Source: Rhodovastum sp963709085 (GTDB lineage: Bacteria > Pseudomonadota > Alphaproteobacteria > Acetobacterales > Acetobacteraceae). From it: a DNA stretch of 64,000 nucleotides. The notes under the pieces were generated by a model. The model worked only from the letters and a program-made list of their open reading frames with translations. It made no database searches and was not told where the DNA came from. This document shows positions 1-7,868 of the stretch, in pieces. Numbering within the stretch: position 1 is the first letter of the stretch; the number at the start of each line of letters is the position of its first letter. Both the position numbers and the translations under genes were made by a program. The DNA is taken from contig CAVPVB010000007.1 of the NCBI GenBank assembly GCA_963709085.1, forward strand, positions 1,488,001 to 1,552,000, read 5' to 3'.

Positions 1-496
1 CGGCATTGCAGTGGGTAAGCACGTTGACGCGACGGCCGGTGCGGGCGGCGATATCGGCGATCAGCGCAACGCCGTGCCGGCCGATCGCCTCGCACTGGGC
101 GGCGTCCTCGTCGGCGATGCGGCCGGCTTCGGCGTAGGCGGCGGCGACGCGGTCGGCGGGCGCGGTATTGCGCAGGACGGTGAGCATGCGCTCGATCGCC
201 CAGCGCAGGTTCACCGCCGTCGGGCGGGTGGCGGCCAGCACGGCGCTGTCATGTTCCAGCGCCGCGCTGGAGGCATCGGCGCGCAGGGCCAGGCAGAGTC
301 CGTAAGCGGCGACGGCGCCGATCAGCGGGGCGCCGCGCACCTGCATGCTGCTGATGGCGTGCGCGGCCTGCCCGACCGTGGTGAGGCGGAGGATTTCCAG
401 CGCCCACGGCAGCTTCGTCTGGTCGAAGATGCGCACCGACCAGCCGTCATCGGGGTCCACCCAGACGCTGCGGTATGGGGTGCCGTCAATCTTCAT
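1..496 (-). CDS. mtnA: S-methyl-5-thioribose-1-phosphate isomerase, N-terminal part (cut by window edge)
   Basis: MtnA isomerises 5-methylthioribose-1-phosphate to methylthioribulose-1-phosphate in the cytoplasmic methionine salvage pathway. Reading leftward from an ATG at 496 gives 165 codons that begin MKIDGTPYRSVWVDPDDGW. They contain the family stretch around VRGAPLIGAVAAYGL (near residue 55) and end at RVNVLTHCNA, a motif that typically lies close to the catalytic cysteine region of MtnA. The remaining half of the roughly 360-residue protein lies beyond the window. It starts 12 bases after the stop of the UPF0262 gene, so the two are probably co-transcribed. Identification is confident because start, length to the motif and motif spacing all fit the family. 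Confidence 0.92.
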   Translation of the reverse strand, partial: MKIDGTPYRSVWVDPDDGWSVRIFDQTKLPWALEILRLTTVGQAAHAISSMQVRGAPLIGAVAAYGLCLALRADASSAALEHDSAVLAATRPTAVNLRWAIERMLTVLRNTAPADRVAAAYAEAGRIADEDAAQCEAIGRHGVALIADIAARTGRRVNVLTHCNA

Positions 497-508
497 CGAG
501 CCGAGTCC

Positions 509-1018
509 TCAGATCCGGTGGTGCAGCACGCAGAGCAGGGTGAACAGGCGGCGGGCGGTGGGAAAATCGATCGCCACCTTGCCATCCAGCCGCGTCATCA
601 TCAGCTGCGCGCCCTCGTTATGGAGTCCCCGCCGACCCATGTCGATAGCCTGGATGCGCGCCTCGCGGCCTTCTTCGACGGCCTTGGCGTGGCTGTCGAC
701 CAGCATCTGATAGTCCTTGATCAGGCTGCGGAACGGGCCGAGCGCCAGTACGACGGCGACCAGCGGGGTGTCGTCGGCGCGGCGGATGTCGAACACCAGG
801 CGGCCTTCGTAAATGGACAGGCGCAGCGCGTAGGGGCCGGCGTCGCGGGCAACCGGGTGGGACAGCGGCGCGAAGCGGTTTTCCGCCTGCAGGTCGGCGA
901 CCGCCTGGGCGCGGTCGGCTTCCAGGATGGGGGAGAGGCGGGTGAGCGGCTCGCCCTCCAGCGACACGTGCATCAGGCGCGCGCTGGGCGTTCCGGTATC
1001 GGCCGGGGGGATCGTCAC
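509..1018 (-). CDS. UPF0262 family protein
   Basis: This is a conserved alphaproteobacterial protein of unknown function (UPF0262, usually 155-165 aa). The characteristic segments are all visible: an early hydrophobic strand RLMHVSLEG, the stretch ADLQAENRF, YALRLSIYEGRLVFDIR, the block LALGPFRSLIKDY, IDMGRRGLHNEGAQLM and the C-terminal ARRLFTLLCVLHHR. An open frame continues upstream to 1210, but the extra residues are Pro/Arg-rich and unlike the family. A GTG at 1018 keeps the conserved RL.HV strand and gives 169 aa; an ATG at 973 would cut into that strand. No strong Shine-Dalgarno site was seen, so the start is the weak point. It precedes mtnA closely. Confidence 0.85.
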   Translation of the reverse strand: MTIPPADTGTPSARLMHVSLEGEPLTRLSPILEADRAQAVADLQAENRFAPLSHPVARDAGPYALRLSIYEGRLVFDIRRADDTPLVAVVLALGPFRSLIKDYQMLVDSHAKAVEEGREARIQAIDMGRRGLHNEGAQLMMTRLDGKVAIDFPTARRLFTLLCVLHHRI

Positions 1019-1306
1019 GTTCCGGGACAATCCGCGAGGATGGGCACGCGCGGGCCACGCCTGACCAACCGACGTTCCAGCGCCGCGCCCGATGTCGGGC
1101 GGGCATCCCGGGCGCGGTTGGGCTGCCGGCGCATGGGGAGGGTGACGACAGGGGGGCACCTCGACCTGTTGCGGGGAGCCTAGCTTGATCGCAGGAGGAT
1201 GCCGGATCAAGCGGCGATGGCGCCGCGCCAGGGATCGCGATGCGGAGGAGTCCGGGATGTTCCGGGAAGCGGTGGTGGCTGCGGCGCCGCCGCCGGCGCC
1301 GCAGCG

Positions 1307-1504
1307 TCAGGCGACGATGTTGACGCCACCCGTTGTCGTGGCGGTGGCCGTCGGGGAGGTGGCAGATGACGAAATGGAAGAGCCCCCGCCACTGCCGTCG
1401 TTGTCTCCATCGGAATCGCGGGGCTTGGCGGGTGGAGCCGAGGTGACGGGTGAACTCAGGGAAGGGTAGCTGGCGGAGGGGGCGCTGATGGCCGATACGC
1501 TCAT
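1307..1504 (-). CDS. Small Ser/Ala/Gly-rich hypothetical protein
   Basis: A 65-residue protein starting MSVSAISAPSASYPSLSSP and ending TTTGGVNIVA. The ATG at 1504 is preceded by AAGGAGA with a seven-base gap, a strong ribosome binding site, and that is the main reason to believe the gene. The middle contains an acidic DSDGDNDGSGGG run followed by Ser/Thr/Ala repeats; there is no signal peptide, membrane segment or recognisable domain. A longer frame begins at 1549, but its first residues look like non-coding translation. Similar tiny low-complexity proteins exist in alphaproteobacteria, but I cannot assign a role. It is divergent from prpD and convergent with nothing obvious. Confidence 0.55.
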   Translation of the reverse strand: MSVSAISAPSASYPSLSSPVTSAPPAKPRDSDGDNDGSGGGSSISSSATSPTATATTTGGVNIVA

Positions 1505-1824
1505 GACGAGGTCTCCTTGCAGAGGGGACAAACGGCGTTTTTTCCGCAAGAAGAAGCGATGATGTCACCGCCGGCGTTGGCGTTGTGGGGCGCAAAAGAT
1601 TGAGAACGGGTGAAGGCCCGCTCGCGTCCGGCGGATGCTTTCCCGGGTGCACCGCTGCACGTTTCGTGTCCGGCGCGCGCCTTGCCGTTGCGGGGCCGGG
1701 ACACTACGAAGGGCCGCCCCGCGCCCAGGCAGAGCCTGGGTCATCGCCCGGGCCATCGCCATACCGCGTGCGCCGGAACGCCGGTCTCTGCGTTCGTCGC
1801 CGCACCCCGCCGCAGGAGTGAAGC
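1505..1824. other. Intergenic region between the small protein gene and prpD
   Basis: About 320 bases separate the leftward small gene from rightward prpD, so both promoters should lie here. The only firm signal is the GGAG ribosome binding site six bases before the prpD ATG. Several overlapping open frames cross the region in all frames with Arg/Pro-rich translations typical of non-coding high-GC DNA. No clear promoter, operator or RNA was recognised. Confidence 0.5.
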
Positions 1825-3348
1825 ATGAAATTGCATGATGTGAAGGTGTACCCATCCACGGCCAGGCTGGCGCGCGAGCAGCAGCTGGCCTGGAAGATCG
1901 CCGGCGTTGCGGTCGACCGCGTGGCGGTCCAGCGCGAGGTCGCCGAGATGATCATCAACCGCATCATCGACAATGCCGCGGTGGCGCTGGCCGCCATCAA
2001 CCGCCGCCCGGTGGTTTCCGCACGCGACATGGCGCTCGGCCATTCGCGCAAAGGCGGCGCCACGGTGTTCGGCGTGGCGTCCGGCAAGCGCTTTAGCCCC
2101 GAATGGGCGGCCTGGGCAAACGGCACCGCGGTGCGCGAACTCGACATGCACGACACCTTCCTTGCCGCCGACTACTCCCATCCCGGCGACAATATTCCGC
2201 CCATCCTGGCGGTGGCGCAGACGGTAGAGAAATCGGGCCGCGATCTCATCCGCGGCATCGCCACCGGTTACGAAATCCATATCGACCTGGTGCGCGCGAT
2301 CTGCCTGCACGAGCATAAGATCGACCACATCGCCCATCTCTGCCCGGCGCAGGCGGCCGGCATCGGCACCCTGCTCGGGCTGAAGCAGGAGGTGATCTAC
2401 CAGGCGGTGCAGCAGGCGCTGCATGTCAGCATCACCACCCGCCAGTCACGCAAAGGCGAGATCAGCAGCTGGAAAGCCTATGCCCCCGCGCATGCCGGCA
2501 AGCTGGCGGTGGAGGCGGTGGACCGCGTGATGCGCGGCGAGGGGGCGCCGAGCCCGATCTATGAAGGCGAGGATTCGGTGATCGCGTGGATCCTTTCGGG
2601 CCGCACCGCGCGTGACAAGGGGCTGCCCGAGGCGGTCTACAACGTGCCGCTGCCGGAGCCCGGTGAAGCCAAGCGCGCCATCCTGGACAGCTACACCAAG
2701 GAACACAGCGCCGAGTACCAAAGCCAGGCGCTGATCGACCTGGCGTTCCGGATGCGCGAGCAAATTCCCGACCTGACGCAGATCGAGAAGATCATCCTTC
2801 ACACCAGCCATCATACTCACTACGTGATTGGCACGGGCGCCAACGACCCGCAGAAGCTGGACCCGAAGGCCAGCCGGGAGACGCTGGATCATTCAATCAT
2901 GTACATCTTCGCGGTCGCCCTGCAGGACGGGCGCTGGCACCACGTGGACAGCTACGATCCAAAGCGGGCCGGCCGCAAGGACACGGTCGAGCTGTGGCAC
3001 AAAATCGAAACGCGCGAGGACCCGGCGTGGACGCGCCGCTACCATTCGAAGGACCCGACCGAACTGGCCTTCGGCGGGCGGGTCGAGGTGCTGTTGAAGG
3101 ATGGCAGCACGCTGGTGGACGAACTGGCGGTGGCCAACGCGCACCCGCTCGGCGCCAGACCGTTCGGCCGGGAGGACTACATCCGCAAGTTCCGCATCCT
3201 GACCGAGGGCATCGTCCCGGCGCGGGAGGCGAACCGGTTCATCGAGGTCGTGCAGGAACTGCCGCGGCTGGCGGCCGGCGAACTGCACCTGCTGAATGTC
3301 GCCCTGCCGGCGGGCCAGCTTGTCATCGGCAAGCCCGGCATCTTCTAA
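1825..3348 (+). CDS. prpD: MmgE/PrpD family 2-methylcitrate dehydratase
   Basis: PrpD dehydrates 2-methylcitrate to 2-methyl-cis-aconitate in the methylcitrate cycle that removes propionyl-CoA, acting in the cytoplasm. The 507-residue product has the usual length and the MmgE/PrpD layout: a large helical N-terminal domain with RELDMHDTFLAADYSHPGDN (near residues 110-130), GYEIHIDLVRAI, the IDHIAHLCPAQAAGIG segment and WKAYAPAHAGKLAVEA, and a C-terminal lid domain with KIILHTSHHTHYVIGTGAND and LDHSIMYIFAVALQDG. The start follows GGAGTGAAGC. prpC begins 46 bases downstream, so this is a prpD-prpC operon. No prpB (methylisocitrate lyase) or PrpR regulator is present in the window. Confidence 0.95.
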   Translation: MKLHDVKVYPSTARLAREQQLAWKIAGVAVDRVAVQREVAEMIINRIIDNAAVALAAINRRPVVSARDMALGHSRKGGATVFGVASGKRFSPEWAAWANGTAVRELDMHDTFLAADYSHPGDNIPPILAVAQTVEKSGRDLIRGIATGYEIHIDLVRAICLHEHKIDHIAHLCPAQAAGIGTLLGLKQEVIYQAVQQALHVSITTRQSRKGEISSWKAYAPAHAGKLAVEAVDRVMRGEGAPSPIYEGEDSVIAWILSGRTARDKGLPEAVYNVPLPEPGEAKRAILDSYTKEHSAEYQSQALIDLAFRMREQIPDLTQIEKIILHTSHHTHYVIGTGANDPQKLDPKASRETLDHSIMYIFAVALQDGRWHHVDSYDPKRAGRKDTVELWHKIETREDPAWTRRYHSKDPTELAFGGRVEVLLKDGSTLVDELAVANAHPLGARPFGREDYIRKFRILTEGIVPAREANRFIEVVQELPRLAAGELHLLNVALPAGQLVIGKPGIF

Positions 3349-3394
3349 GCCCCCCTGTATTGAGTCCCGATTTTCTGAGTACGGAGGCAGACGC

Positions 3395-4549
3395 ATGAAC
3401 GACACCGCCCCGCTTCCCCCCCTCAAGCCGAAGAAATCGGTCGCCCTGTCCGGCGTGGCCGCGGGCAACACGGCGCTGTGCACCGTCGGGCGCAGCGGCA
3501 ACGACCTGAAATACCGCGGCTACGATATCCTCGACATCGCCGAAGTGTGCGAGTTCGAGGAAATCGCCCACCTGCTGGTGCACGGCACGCTGCCCAACGT
3601 GCACGAGCTGATCGCCTACAAGACCAAACTGCGCGAGCTGCGCGGCGTGCCGAAGGCGGTGCAGGAGGTGCTGAAGGCGATCCCTGCCGCCGCCCATCCG
3701 ATGGACGTGATGCGCAGCGCCGTCTCGGCGCTGGGCTGCGTGCTGCCGGAGAAGGAGGGCCATACCGCCAGCGGCGCGCGCGACATCGCCGACCGGCTGC
3801 TGGCCAGCCTGGGACCGATGCTGCTGTATTGGTACCATTGGTCGCACCACGGCCGCGAGACCCGGATCGAGACCAACGACGACAGCATCGGCGGCCATTT
3901 CCTGCACCTGCTGAACGGCCGCGCCCCGTCGGCGGAATGGGTGCGGGCGATGCACACCTCGCTGAACCTGTATGCCGAGCATGAGTTCAACGCCTCGACC
4001 TTCGCCTGCCGCGTGGTGGCCGGCACGGGCAGCGACATGTTCTCGGCGATCTGCGCCGGCATCGGCGCGTTGCGCGGACCCAGGCATGGCGGGGCCAACG
4101 AGGCGGCGTTCGAGATCCAGAAGCGCTATGCCTCGCCCGCCGAGGCCGAGGCCGATATCCGCCGGCGCATGGAGCAGAAGGAGGTCATTATCGGCTTCGG
4201 CCATCCTGTCTACACCAGCGCCGATCCGCGCAACCAGGTGATCAAGGGCGTGGCGAAGCATATTTCCGAGCACGCGGGCTCCATGCGCATGTTCGACATC
4301 GCCGAGCGCATCGAGCAGGTGATGATGGAGACCAAGCAGATGTTCCCGAACCTCGACTGGTACAGCGCGGTTTCGTACCACACGCTCGGGGTGCCGACCG
4401 AGATGTTCACGCCGCTGTTCGTCATCGCGCGCACCGCCGGCTGGAGCGCGCACGTGATCGAGCAACGCATCGACGGCAAGATCATTCGTCCGACGGCGAA
4501 CTACACGGGCCCCGAACGCGTCACCTTCGTGCCGCTTTCCAAGCGCTGA
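3395..4549 (+). CDS. prpC: 2-methylcitrate synthase (citrate synthase family)
   Basis: PrpC condenses propionyl-CoA with oxaloacetate to 2-methylcitrate, the first step of the methylcitrate cycle. An ATG at 3395 sits seven bases after GGAGG and gives 384 aa, the normal PrpC length; the frame continues upstream to 3296 only by chance, over the prpD end. Citrate-synthase landmarks are present: KSVALSGVAAGNTALCTVG at the N-terminus typical of PrpC rather than GltA, RYRGYDI-like NDLKYRGYDILDIAE, GPRHGGANEAAFE with the substrate histidine, and IGFGHPVYTSADPRNQ with the second catalytic histidine. Context with prpD supports methylcitrate over citrate synthase activity. The stop codon lies inside a tandem repeat and a strong terminator follows. 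Confidence 0.95.
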   Translation: MNDTAPLPPLKPKKSVALSGVAAGNTALCTVGRSGNDLKYRGYDILDIAEVCEFEEIAHLLVHGTLPNVHELIAYKTKLRELRGVPKAVQEVLKAIPAAAHPMDVMRSAVSALGCVLPEKEGHTASGARDIADRLLASLGPMLLYWYHWSHHGRETRIETNDDSIGGHFLHLLNGRAPSAEWVRAMHTSLNLYAEHEFNASTFACRVVAGTGSDMFSAICAGIGALRGPRHGGANEAAFEIQKRYASPAEAEADIRRRMEQKEVIIGFGHPVYTSADPRNQVIKGVAKHISEHAGSMRMFDIAERIEQVMMETKQMFPNLDWYSAVSYHTLGVPTEMFTPLFVIARTAGWSAHVIEQRIDGKIIRPTANYTGPERVTFVPLSKR

Positions 4550-4594
4550 CACGCCGAGCGCTGGCACGCCGAGCGCTGGCACGCCAAGCGTTGA
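4544..4594 (+). repeat. 15-bp tandem repeat spanning the prpC stop codon
   Basis: Three consecutive 15-base units (4544-4558, 4559-4573, 4574-4588; consensus CGCTGGCACGCCGAG) and a partial fourth. The first unit reads CGCTGA and supplies the prpC stop; in the others the same position is TGG. Because the unit is a multiple of three, the frame stays open to a TGA at 4592, so a single stop-to-Trp change would extend the protein by 15 residues. Confidence 0.8.
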
Positions 4595-4649
4595 TAGGGC
4601 GGCGTGTGCGACGCAGGTTGCGCACAGGCGAGCCATGGCAGAGGCGCTA

Positions 4650-4684
4650 CGCGCCGCGGCAGCGATGCCGCGGCGCGTTTTTTT
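4650..4684 (+). terminator. Rho-independent terminator of prpDC
   Basis: A perfect 12-bp stem (CGCGCCGCGGCA at 4650-4661 with its complement at 4666-4677) closes on a GCGA tetraloop and runs straight into seven T residues (4678-4684). This is the clearest intrinsic terminator in the window, oriented to stop prpDC transcription. Confidence 0.92.
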
Positions 4685-5174
4685 GGTGATTAGTGCAAGT
4701 AATGGTCGCTTTTTATTGACATGGGCGGACAGGGCGCGGATAGCGGAGTCAGCGCAGGCTTGTCGATTCGCCGTTCCACCCACCAGCATCGGCAGGCGTG
4801 CGCAACAGGGGAAGGTACGGTCGATGGGCCGCAGTTTCGTCCGGGCAGAGTGCCGCCGACAACGCCGCCATGCCCGCGGGAAAAGCACCATTGGCGTGCC
4901 GGAGATGTCGATGTGTTTCGACGTCAGGGGCGCTTCAACCTCAGGGGGGCGCTTCGACGTCAGAGGGTGCATCCACATCAGCGGCATATCGGACCGCTCG
5001 CGCGACGGTCACGAAGCGGCGGCATTGCGCCGCTTCGTGGTTCGTGACCGCAGGCAGGGTTTCCGATCCGTCGCCGTTCCGCCACGTGTCATTTGCATGT
5101 TGCGGGACCGGCCGCAGCTGCAGAGGTTCGAGTAGCCGGCGTCCTCCACCACGTCAAAGAAGGAGTTCCTCCAG
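4685..5174. other. Intergenic region with degenerate repeats, upstream of the H1-like gene
   Basis: No convincing gene. An open frame covers part of it, but its product is Arg-rich without family features and it would start inside the prpDC terminator region. The region holds imperfect direct repeats based on CGACGTCAGGGGCGCTTC (about 4918-4972) and a long hairpin at 5007-5049. The promoter and the AAGGAG ribosome binding site of the H1-like gene lie at its right end. Confidence 0.5.
5007..5049. repeat. Long hairpin with a duplicated 7-base step in its right arm
   Basis: GGTCACGAAGCGGCG (5007-5021) pairs with CGCCGCTTCG (5030-5039 region) and with TTCGTGACC at 5041-5049. The right arm carries a tandem TTCGTGG/TTCGTGA duplication, so either copy can pair with the left arm. 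No T-run follows, so it is not a typical terminator. Confidence 0.7.
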
Positions 5175-5675
5175 GTGACCACTGAAGCAACGAAGACCCG
5201 ACCGAATGCCATGGCGCTGGCGGTGCGGGCCACCAGCAAGAAGGCGGCTGCCAAGCCGGCCGCCAGGAAGGCCGCGCCGAAGAAGGCGACCATCAAGGCG
5301 GCGGCCGCGAAGGCCGCCCCGAAAAAGATCGCCGCGAAGAAGACGGCCACCCGGGCGGTGGCGAAAAAGGCAGCCGTGGCGAAACGGACCGCCGCGCCGC
5401 AGAAGGCCGCTGCACCGAAGAAGACGGCCGCAACGAAGAAGGTTGCTGCAACGAAGAAGACTGCTGCAACGAAGAAGACTGGGCGCGCCGCCGCTGCCGC
5501 ACCGAAGAAGGCCGCCACGAAGCGGGCCGCGCCGAAAAAGGTTGCCGCCCGGAAGGCCGCGCCGGCGAAAGCCGCCGCGAAGACGCCGCAGCGTACCATC
5601 ACGCGTCGCAAGCAGGTCGAGACCCAGGCTCCGGCACCCACCGACGTGACGAACGAGAGCGAATCGGCAAGCTGA
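5175..5675 (+). CDS. Histone H1-like Lys/Ala-rich DNA-binding protein
   Basis: A 166-residue, extremely basic protein. From about residue 20 to 150 it consists of variants of KKAA, APKK, KKTAATKK and AAKKT, the composition of eukaryotic H1 tails and of bacterial HC2/AlgP-like chromatin proteins. No globular domain is visible. It is expected to bind DNA non-specifically through its lysines and influence nucleoid packing; that role is family inference. The GTG start at 5175 is preceded by AAGGAG at a suitable distance; an in-frame ATG lies 12 codons in. The C-terminus (RRKQVETQAPAPTDVTN) is less repetitive. The repeats are prone to slippage, so length may vary between strains. Confidence 0.8.
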   Translation: MTTEATKTRPNAMALAVRATSKKAAAKPAARKAAPKKATIKAAAAKAAPKKIAAKKTATRAVAKKAAVAKRTAAPQKAAAPKKTAATKKVAATKKTAATKKTGRAAAAAPKKAATKRAAPKKVAARKAAPAKAAAKTPQRTITRRKQVETQAPAPTDVTNESESAS

Positions 5676-5752
5676 CCGGAAGCGGCGGACGAGGGAGGAC
5701 GGACAGGGGCGCCTGCAAGGGAGCCCCCGTCGGCTTCCCATAGGCAGTGGCT

Positions 5753-6385
5753 TCAGCCGAACGTTGAGAGCAGCTCGTTCACCTGCGATGCTGCCAACTG
5801 GCGGGCATTGGCGCCACGCAGCAGGAAGTAAAGCTTCGCGGCTTCCTCCAATTCCTCGGCGGCAAACACCGCCTCGGTCAGCGTGCGGCCCGAGACCACC
5901 GGCCCGTGATTGGCCAGCAGCACGGCGCGCGCCTCGCGTGCGGCTGCTGTGATCGCCGTTTCCATCGCCGGATCGCCCGGGCGCCAGTATGGCAGGAGCG
6001 GCAGGCGCCGTCCGATGCGCATGACGAAATAAGGGGTCAGCGGCGGGATCGGGTTGTCCTGCTCCACATCCGCCAGGCACGCGATTGCGGTCGCCATGGT
6101 GGAATGCAAATGCACCACCGCGCCGCAATCCGGCCGTGCCGCATAGAAGGCGCGGTGCATGGATACTTCCTTCGAGGGCGGGTCGCCGGCGATGTGGCGG
6201 AAGCTTTCGTCCAGCTTCGACAGGCGCGCGGGGTCGAGCCGGCCGAGCGAGGAATGGGTCGGCGTGATCAGGAAGCCGTCGGACAGGCGCGCGCTGATGT
6301 TGCCGGCGCTGCCCACCGAGAAGCCGCGGCTGAACAGCGAGGCGGCGAGTTCCACCAGCAGCGCGCGGGTCTCGTCCTCGTTCAT
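5753..6385 (-). CDS. otnC: 3-oxo-tetronate 4-phosphate decarboxylase (class II aldolase family)
   Basis: OtnC is a class II aldolase/adducin-fold enzyme that decarboxylates 3-oxo-tetronate 4-phosphate to dihydroxyacetone phosphate in catabolism of four-carbon acid sugars. The 210-residue product shows the fold markers: GSAGNISARL near residue 25, the substrate-binding THSSLG, SKEVSMHRAFYAAR with the catalytic acid, the metal ligands in VVHLHSTMATAI, and LLANHGPVVSG. Pairing with the adjacent otnK-like kinase is what points to OtnC rather than fuculose-phosphate aldolase. It is downstream of otnK across 102 bases containing a long inverted repeat. The ATG at 6385 lacks an obvious ribosome binding site. 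Confidence 0.85.
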   Translation of the reverse strand: MNEDETRALLVELAASLFSRGFSVGSAGNISARLSDGFLITPTHSSLGRLDPARLSKLDESFRHIAGDPPSKEVSMHRAFYAARPDCGAVVHLHSTMATAIACLADVEQDNPIPPLTPYFVMRIGRRLPLLPYWRPGDPAMETAITAAAREARAVLLANHGPVVSGRTLTEAVFAAEELEEAAKLYFLLRGANARQLAASQVNELLSTFG

Positions 6386-6410
6386 CTCAGAGCTTGAAAA
6401 ACAATCGAAC

Positions 6411-6483
6411 TTGAAAAAGAATGCCCGCTGATATCATTGAGTTTTTCGGCGTCGTTCGGCGGCTTGCGGGCATTCTTTTTCAA
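6411..6483. repeat. Perfect 18-bp inverted repeat between otnK and otnC
   Basis: TTGAAAAAGAATGCCCGC (6411-6428) is exactly complementary to 6466-6483, with a 37-base spacer. The otnK-otnC transcript would form an 18-bp stem whose outer part is A/U-rich. It may attenuate otnC, end some transcripts or stabilise the upstream message; the sequence alone does not decide this. Confidence 0.85.
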
Positions 6484-6487
6484 ACTC

Positions 6488-7768
6488 TCAGGCCGCTTGC
6501 AGCATGGCGAACGCCTTGAGGAAGAAATCGGGCGCACCGAAATTGCCGCTCTTGAGCGCCAGCAGCAACGGCGCGCCGTTCCTCTCGGCAAAGGTCCAGG
6601 GCACGCCGGGATCGATCTCGGCGCCGATGCGCAGGCTGTGCACATGCAGGCGCGTCACCACCGCGCCCGCGGTCTCGCCGCCGGCCACCACCAGGCGCCG
6701 GGCGCCGAGCCTGATGAGGGCTTCGGCGATACTGGCAAGCGCCTGCTCCACCAGCGCACCGGCGGCATCGCGCCCCAGCCGCGCCTGCAACGCCGCCACG
6801 CGTTCGGGCAGGGCGGAGGCGGCAATCACCACCGGTATCGTTCCCAGGCGCTCCGCCGCCCATTGCGTCGCCTGATGTGCCAGCGCATCGGCATCGGGGA
6901 TGGCGAGCGGATCGAGTTCCAGCACCGGCAGATGCGCGCGCGCCCGGCCGATCTGTGTCAGCGTGGCACGGGCGCAGGAGCCGGCGATCACCGCGGCGGG
7001 TCCTTGCACATCGGGCAGCGCTCCCGGATCGGTCCGCTGTGGCAGCGATCCGGCGCGGCGGAAATTCTCCGGCAGGCCGATGGCGACTCCCGATCCGCCG
7101 GTGACCAGCGCGTACGGCGCCGCGGCTTCGCCGATCGCGCGCAGATGGGCGTCGGTCAGCGCATCGACGATCGCCCAGTGCCGTCCCTGCTCCTTCAGCG
7201 CGGTCATGGCGCGGCGGATGGCCGGGGCGCCCTGCTCAACCGTTGCGAACGGCACCAGCCCGACCGGCGTGCGCGTCTGCCGCCCGAGTACGCGCACGAG
7301 GTTGGCGTCGCGCATCGGTGTCAGCGGATGGTTTTCCATGCCGCTTTGATGCAGCAGCGCGGTGCCGACGAAGAGATGGCCCTGATAGACGGTGCGGCCG
7401 TTGGTGGGGAAGGCGGGGCAGGCGAGCGCGAAGCCGCTGCCCAGCGCATCCATCAGCGCTTCGCCGACCGGGCCGATATTGCCGTCGTCGGTGCTGTCGA
7501 AGGTCGAGCCGTATTTGAAGAAGAACTGCCGGCAGCCGGCGGCGCGCAGCCAGTCGAGCGCGGCCCGGCTGTCGTGCACTGCCTGCTGCACCGGTGCGGT
7601 GCGTGACTTCAAAGCCACCACCACGGCATCGGCATCGGGCGTTGCCTGCCGGGCATCCGGCACGCTGATGAGCTGCACGGTGCGCATGCCGTTGCGCACC
7701 AACATGGATGCCAGGTCGGTGGCGCCGGTAAAGTCGTCGGCGATGCAGCCGAGAAGGGGAGCGGTCAC
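6488..7768 (-). CDS. otnK: 3-oxo-tetronate kinase (four-carbon acid sugar kinase family)
   Basis: OtnK phosphorylates 3-oxo-tetronate (oxidised erythronate/threonate) at C4 before OtnC decarboxylates it. The product has the DUF1537 two-domain layout. The N-terminal sugar-binding domain begins LLGCIADDFTGATDLASML and includes FFKYGSTFDSTDDGNIG and ACPAFPTNGRTVYQGHLFVG. The C-terminal nucleotide-binding domain contains RLVVAGGETAGAVV and LALKSGNFGAPDFF. A GTG at 7768 gives 426 aa, the usual length; the frame runs further upstream only through a palindromic repeat. No clear Shine-Dalgarno site precedes the GTG. The oxidising enzyme (LtnD/OtnE type) is not in the window. Confidence 0.88.
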   Translation of the reverse strand: MTAPLLGCIADDFTGATDLASMLVRNGMRTVQLISVPDARQATPDADAVVVALKSRTAPVQQAVHDSRAALDWLRAAGCRQFFFKYGSTFDSTDDGNIGPVGEALMDALGSGFALACPAFPTNGRTVYQGHLFVGTALLHQSGMENHPLTPMRDANLVRVLGRQTRTPVGLVPFATVEQGAPAIRRAMTALKEQGRHWAIVDALTDAHLRAIGEAAAPYALVTGGSGVAIGLPENFRRAGSLPQRTDPGALPDVQGPAAVIAGSCARATLTQIGRARAHLPVLELDPLAIPDADALAHQATQWAAERLGTIPVVIAASALPERVAALQARLGRDAAGALVEQALASIAEALIRLGARRLVVAGGETAGAVVTRLHVHSLRIGAEIDPGVPWTFAERNGAPLLLALKSGNFGAPDFFLKAFAMLQAA

Positions 7769-7804
7769 GGGAAGAAAGAAAGGCCGGAAACACGCTCCAA
7801 GTAA

Positions 7805-7865
7805 CGGGGTCCAGGGGCCTCCCGGCCCTTGGCGGGTCCAGGGCAGAGCCCTGGCCTTCCTTCCT
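7805..7865. repeat. Interspersed palindromic repeat, copy A (single unit)
   Basis: One unit of the repeat family in reverse orientation: GGGGTCCAGGGGCC, then GGCCCTTGGCGGGTC and the hallmark CCAGGGCAGAGCCCTGG followed by CCTTCC. It fills the gap between the glycosyltransferase stop and the otnK start and is responsible for the false upstream extension of the otnK frame. Confidence 0.85.
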
Positions 7866-7868
7866 TTC

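Noticed and set aside
4650..4684. Treating the GC-rich stem after prpC as another interspersed repeat copy
   Set aside because: It lacks the CCAGGGC core and instead has a tetraloop and a T7 run, so it is a normal terminator.
4635..5135. A 166-codon plus-strand frame after prpC
   Set aside because: It begins before the prpC terminator, lacks a ribosome binding site and its product looks like random GC-rich translation with repeats.
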